Under the pieces are notes generated by a model. The model had not been told where the DNA came from and searched no databases. It saw nothing but the letters and a program-made list of their open reading frames with translations. Positions 60,560 through 64,000 of a DNA stretch of 64,000 nt are shown piece after piece. Source of the DNA: Verrucomicrobiales bacterium. Lineage in GTDB: Bacteria > Verrucomicrobiota > Verrucomicrobiia > Limisphaerales > J093. Both the position numbers and the translations under genes were made by a program. Each line of letters begins with the position of its first letter. The stretch's first letter is position 1. The DNA lies in assembly GCA_024233215.1 (NCBI GenBank), contig JACKPW010000002.1, positions 248,001 to 312,000 on the forward strand, written 5' to 3'.

Positions 60560-63451
60560 TTACGGCTCAGGCGAAACGGCAATGAGCTCGCCGGCCAACT
60601 GCCTCCGCTGGTCGTTCACGTCGAAGGTCCCGTAGAAGAGCGCGTTGGCGTCAATCCAGGTGAAGAGGCGTTCCTCGTCCTCGGGGGACAACGCGACTTC
60701 ACCGTGTCCCGCCGCCAGCATGGCCGTGAGCGGACTGGCGAGTGAGCCGAACCGCAGGGGTTCGGTCAACGGTTCGTAGTTTCGTTCCGGACGGTTCCAG
60801 GCGGAGAACGACACCCGGCTGACCAGTGCGTTGTAGGACTTCGTGAACGCGCCCTCGGGGTCGCCGGTCAGAACGGGGCGGTCGGGTTCGGTGCCGTCGT
60901 GGCAACGAACGCAGTGGCGGTTGAGCACCGGTTGCACCAGGCGCGGATAACTGAAGGGGCGCGATCCTTCGGGGCCGGGTTGGATGCTCGAGGGCGCCCG
61001 CGTCAGGGCCAGGGCCCGACCGTTGACCGAAGGTGCGGTCATGCGGTGCTCGTGGCACCCGATACAGCTCTGGTGTTCCCCCGGTTGCAGGTAGACGAGG
61101 CTGCGCATGGTCTGGATCGCGCGACCGCGGGAGTCCAAGGCCTGGAACAACAGCGGCGTCCGGGCCGGGGCCTCGAAATACGCCGAGCCGTCCTGCTCCA
61201 CCGGTACCGTCCCAAGGACCTGCTTGCCCGGCGCAGCGAACGCGGCTCCGACTCGTGGGGAATCGGCGTTCGGGGTGGTCTTGAGCAACACCTGGATCAC
61301 GCGCAGATGCGTGATCGGCCGGTCCGCGGGCAGCGGCGGCCAGCCTTCCCTGACGTTGCTGACGAAGAAGGTCCCGCGGTCGGACGCCGGGTCGGTGGCG
61401 GGGCGCCCGATCCCCGGCGGCGGCATGCGTGGTTCCAACGGGCGCGCCCACAGACTGGAGATTGCCGGGTCGCGGTAGATCAACTCCTTGTTGCCGGATG
61501 CGTCGGCGAAGTAGAGGCCGAACAGGTTGGGCAGGTTTGGCCCCGGTTCGCCCACGAGTTGGTCATAGCTGTAGGAGACGAGGAAGCACGTCTCGGACAG
61601 TGGCCATGGCGATTTGTAGCAGTGGCCCGGCCAGCGCTGTTCCTCCTCCGGAACGGTGGTTTCAGCCCACGGTTCCGGAAACGGGACCCGCCAGTATTGG
61701 CCGACCGGCGTGTCGAAGTCATAGGCATTCGGATTCGGTCCGAACGCCAGCGGCGTCTCCGACTCCGGGAAGCGCACGTCCGGGGTCAGTCGCGTGATGG
61801 CGTCGGGCCCGTCCACTCCGCATGCCGGATCCACCAGGATGATTGAGCCTGCGCTCATGCCGTGGTGAGGAGCCGCGGTGGCCATGATGCGGGTGCTTCC
61901 CGGAATCGCCCGGGCCTCCCAGATGCCGGTGGGATTCCAGGTGTTGTTCCCGAAGAAAATGCGCGCGTCGCTGCCGTCGGGGCGGGTCGACCAGAGCTGC
62001 TCGTAATGCACGGCGTTGCGGTCCACGTAATCCCATCGCGTGTAGACCACCCGGCCGTCGTTCAACAGACAGGGGTCCCACTCGTGGGTCTCGTGAAAGG
62101 AAATGCTGTGGGGATTCCCGCCGTCCGCGCCCATGCGCGCCAGCGTATAGACAAAGCACGGGCCCCGGCCGCAGCGATGGTAGCCGCCCCGCCGGGTCGA
62201 GACGTAGAGCAGGTCGCCGGAGGGCAAGGCCACCGGCGAGAAGTTGTCCGTGTCGCCCTGCGTCAACTGGCGGATTTCCCCCGAGGCCAACGTGAGTTCA
62301 TAGAGATGGTAACGCAGGTGCCGGGTCTGGTCGTTGAAGTCCCAGGCGGTGGGGGCTTCACGGACCGGGCAGTAGGCGAAGAACAACTTCTGTCCGTCAA
62401 AGGAAAGCTCCGGCGTCATGAAATTGCCCGGTAACAGCGAGGGCGGCGTGAGGTCGCGCGTGCGCATGCCGGCTCCGGGTTCCTTCAACAGGAACAGTCC
62501 CCCGCCCGGACGCGCGCAGTATCCGTACGTCTGCGTGAGTTGATGGCTCATGACGGACGGGACGTGCTTCACGAACAATAGCGGGGCACGAGGAAGGAGG
62601 GGGTTGGACAGCATGAGCCGACGGCGGAAACGATGCAGTTCCCGCCACGTCGCCTCCGCGGCGACAGCGTCGTTGGGATCGCTCAGAGCCGTTGCCCGGG
62701 CGACGTTCCATTCCGCGACCTCATACGGTTGCAGGGTGCCCTGCCCGGCCCGCGCGATCACCAGGGCATCGGTGCGCTCGATCAGCTTCTGGATTGCCTG
62801 GGGGTAGGTGCGCGGTTCGCGGGGGGTCTGAATGCCGTCCTGCATTCGCCAGTCCCATTCGACGAGCGCGTCGGCGATGACTTCGGCCGGATCGGGGGAG
62901 ACCGGGACCGGGGCGCGCGAAAACGGCCGCCGTTCCGGGAGCAGCGAGACCGGTTGGCCACCCAGGCTGAATCCCGTGATGCACACGGCCGCGGGATCCG
63001 AGGTTGTCTCAAGGACGAGGCTGTTGGTTTCAATCCGACATCGGGGCGTCGTCGGGGAGAGCGCTTGCAGATGATACTCGAAGCCGGCTGGAATCGCTTC
63101 CGCGTCCTGCAGGTGCAGGCGCACCTCCTCCCCGGCGTTCACGAAGGCGGTCATTCGCCAGGAACCCGGCACATCGGAGTGACCGTTGAGGAGCACCTGG
63201 GTCCCGGCGTCACGGCCGTCCTGGTAGAACCAAACCCCCGCGGTCGATCCGGGAGCGGGGGGCACGCTGCGACCCTGGATCGAGACCGACACGGGAACCG
63301 GCGTCATCGTCGCTGGGGTCCCCTTGGCGATCGCTCCGGCAGGAGGTGTGGACGGTTCATCCGCCGGCAAGCCCGGCGCAGCCGCCGCCAGCAACAGTCC
63401 TCCTGCCACGAGGCTCGTCGAGTCCACCGCCATGAAGCGTGTTGTTCTCAT
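60560..63451 (-). CDS. PD40/hydrazine-synthase-alpha-like protein with two heme-c motifs
   Basis: The 963-aa product has a signal-like N-terminus (LVAGGLLLAAAAPGLPA; M7 at 63433 is an alternative start). A propeller-type region (about 330-640) has PD40-like units such as TPELSFDGQKLFFAYCP and DPCLLNDGRVVYTRWDYVDR. The C-terminal third carries SCIGCHEH (C796-H800) and HCVRCHDG (C847-H851), two c-type heme sites. This layout is that of proteins annotated as hydrazine synthase alpha subunit middle-domain proteins in planctomycetes and Verrucomicrobia. It does not prove anammox: no hzsB/G or hdh is present. A secreted redox or sugar-acting role is more likely. Confidence 0.82.
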   Translation of the reverse strand: MRTTRFMAVDSTSLVAGGLLLAAAAPGLPADEPSTPPAGAIAKGTPATMTPVPVSVSIQGRSVPPAPGSTAGVWFYQDGRDAGTQVLLNGHSDVPGSWRMTAFVNAGEEVRLHLQDAEAIPAGFEYHLQALSPTTPRCRIETNSLVLETTSDPAAVCITGFSLGGQPVSLLPERRPFSRAPVPVSPDPAEVIADALVEWDWRMQDGIQTPREPRTYPQAIQKLIERTDALVIARAGQGTLQPYEVAEWNVARATALSDPNDAVAAEATWRELHRFRRRLMLSNPLLPRAPLLFVKHVPSVMSHQLTQTYGYCARPGGGLFLLKEPGAGMRTRDLTPPSLLPGNFMTPELSFDGQKLFFAYCPVREAPTAWDFNDQTRHLRYHLYELTLASGEIRQLTQGDTDNFSPVALPSGDLLYVSTRRGGYHRCGRGPCFVYTLARMGADGGNPHSISFHETHEWDPCLLNDGRVVYTRWDYVDRNAVHYEQLWSTRPDGSDARIFFGNNTWNPTGIWEARAIPGSTRIMATAAPHHGMSAGSIILVDPACGVDGPDAITRLTPDVRFPESETPLAFGPNPNAYDFDTPVGQYWRVPFPEPWAETTVPEEEQRWPGHCYKSPWPLSETCFLVSYSYDQLVGEPGPNLPNLFGLYFADASGNKELIYRDPAISSLWARPLEPRMPPPGIGRPATDPASDRGTFFVSNVREGWPPLPADRPITHLRVIQVLLKTTPNADSPRVGAAFAAPGKQVLGTVPVEQDGSAYFEAPARTPLLFQALDSRGRAIQTMRSLVYLQPGEHQSCIGCHEHRMTAPSVNGRALALTRAPSSIQPGPEGSRPFSYPRLVQPVLNRHCVRCHDGTEPDRPVLTGDPEGAFTKSYNALVSRVSFSAWNRPERNYEPLTEPLRFGSLASPLTAMLAAGHGEVALSPEDEERLFTWIDANALFYGTFDVNDQRRQLAGELIAVSPEP

Positions 63452-63524
63452 GCGCCCGAAGGACTGCCCTGTTTGGTGGGAGTCATCCGCGCCACGTTAT
63501 CCGGAGCGCCCGACGGTTCAATCC

Positions 63525-63646
63525 GGAAAGAGCGGTTCAACCGCAGATCGCCGCAGATTTCCAGAGACTTGCAGAATTGTCCCGCGTCACCCAGTGGGTG
63601 AGGATATTCAGCGGACTTTGGGGGCTCAGGCCGAAGGACGTGCGCC
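63525..63646. repeat. Dispersed intergenic repeat, family A, copy 3
   Basis: GGAAAGAGCGGTTCAACCGC with CAGATCGCCGCAGATTT, ending GGGGGCTCAGGCCGAAGGAC. The right end is short compared with the copy at 57241. Confidence 0.6.
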
Positions 63647-64000
63647 TTAGCCCAACTCGGGGGTGAAATAGTCGGGTGGGCGGGTCCCCTCACGCACCCA
63701 TCGGCGGGCCTTGAGTTCGAAGCGAGGCAGGCTTTCAGGTGGGACGGCCAGGACCGGCACCCGCAGCGAAAACGCCTCCCGAAACGCGGCGTCGATCCGC
63801 CGGACCAACCCGCCGAGATCCGCGCAATCCGCCGTCGGCTCCACGCGCACCACCAACTCCGTCAACCCGCCCGTATCGCGGATCGCCACCTGATATTCCG
63901 CCACCTCCGGGAAACGTCGGATCACCGCCTCGACCGCGCCGGGAAAGACATTCACGCCCCGCACGATGACCATGTCGTCAACCCGCCCCAGGATGCCGCC
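63647..64000 (-). CDS. Phenylacetate-CoA ligase-like protein, 5' part beyond window
   Basis: The frame stays open to the right edge and encodes the last 117 residues of an ANL-superfamily ligase. The visible N-terminal stretch GRVDDMVIVRGVNVFPGAVE is the hinge and start of the C-terminal domain of PaaK-type ligases, followed by EYQVAIRDTGGLTELVVRVE and a C-terminal RFELKARRWVRE where PaaK has the Lys-containing loop. Phenylacetate-CoA ligase activates aryl acids with ATP. Substrate cannot be told from this part; a relative acting on other acids is possible. Family-A repeat adjoins its stop. Confidence 0.85.
   Translation of the reverse strand, partial: GGILGRVDDMVIVRGVNVFPGAVEAVIRRFPEVAEYQVAIRDTGGLTELVVRVEPTADCADLGGLVRRIDAAFREAFSLRVPVLAVPPESLPRFELKARRWVREGTRPPDYFTPELG

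Noticed and set aside
60560..63451. Reading the 963-aa protein as anammox hydrazine synthase
   Set aside because: Only domain-level similarity and two heme motifs; no other anammox genes and a polysaccharide-degradation context.

Overview
The window is GC-rich DNA with dense genes, long antisense shadow ORFs and few Shine-Dalgarno sites. Several traits together point to a Gram-negative member of the PVC group, most likely a Verrucomicrobiota bacterium of the Pedosphaera/Limisphaerales kind: LPS (Kdo) synthesis and export genes, a PEP-CTERM protein, a sulfatase/lyase/esterase cluster, very large secreted proteins with PKD, CARDB and Ig-like modules, a hydrazine-synthase-alpha-like diheme protein, and many intergenic palindromic repeats. 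This placement is inference from gene content; no rRNA or tRNA gene was found.

Layout. 1-4.7 kb (minus strand): the 3' part of floA, nfeD, nadA, infA, a small membrane protein and recA. 4.8-10 kb (plus): a Prc-type protease, a Nudix hydrolase, a MarC-family protein and a tandem beta-barrel outer membrane protein. 10-18.6 kb: two divergent giant secreted proteins (1341 and about 1425 aa). 18.7-26 kb: a Tat-exported TIM-barrel protein, adk, an EVE-domain protein, a DEDD exonuclease, a NYN-LOTUS protein, an Rrf2 regulator, an AspT-type transporter and galE. 26-35 kb (minus): a complete moxR-bat operon (moxR, DUF58, DUF4381, batA, a batB-batC fusion, batD, batE) carrying a small DUF4160-DUF2442 pair between moxR and the DUF58 gene. 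35-36 kb: a PEP-CTERM protein. 36.7-42.8 kb (minus): kdsA-kdsC-lptC/A-like-lptB-hprK-GIY-YIG, a compact Kdo/LPS-export operon ending in an HPr-kinase-like gene. 42.9-45.8 kb: a surface-polysaccharide-type methyltransferase and a secreted duplicated-domain protein.

46-63.5 kb reads as a carbohydrate-degradation region. It holds an esterase fused to a GH106-like glycosidase, a BNR_4 propeller with a paired-His signature like that of ulvan lyases, two right-handed beta-helix proteins, an amidohydrolase, a SASA acetylesterase, a sulfatase, and a large PD40/diheme protein related to hydrazine synthase alpha. No SusC/D pair is present. The combination suits a sulfated, acetylated, possibly rhamnose-containing polysaccharide; the substrate is inference. 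The window ends inside a phenylacetate-CoA-ligase-like gene.

The intergenic regions carry at least seven palindromic or dispersed repeat families. The clearest structural oddity is a pair of palindromic elements (36.3 and 50.3 kb) whose central ~55 bp lies in opposite orientation relative to the same asymmetric flank. Another family brackets the 59-60.4 kb beta-helix gene as direct copies.
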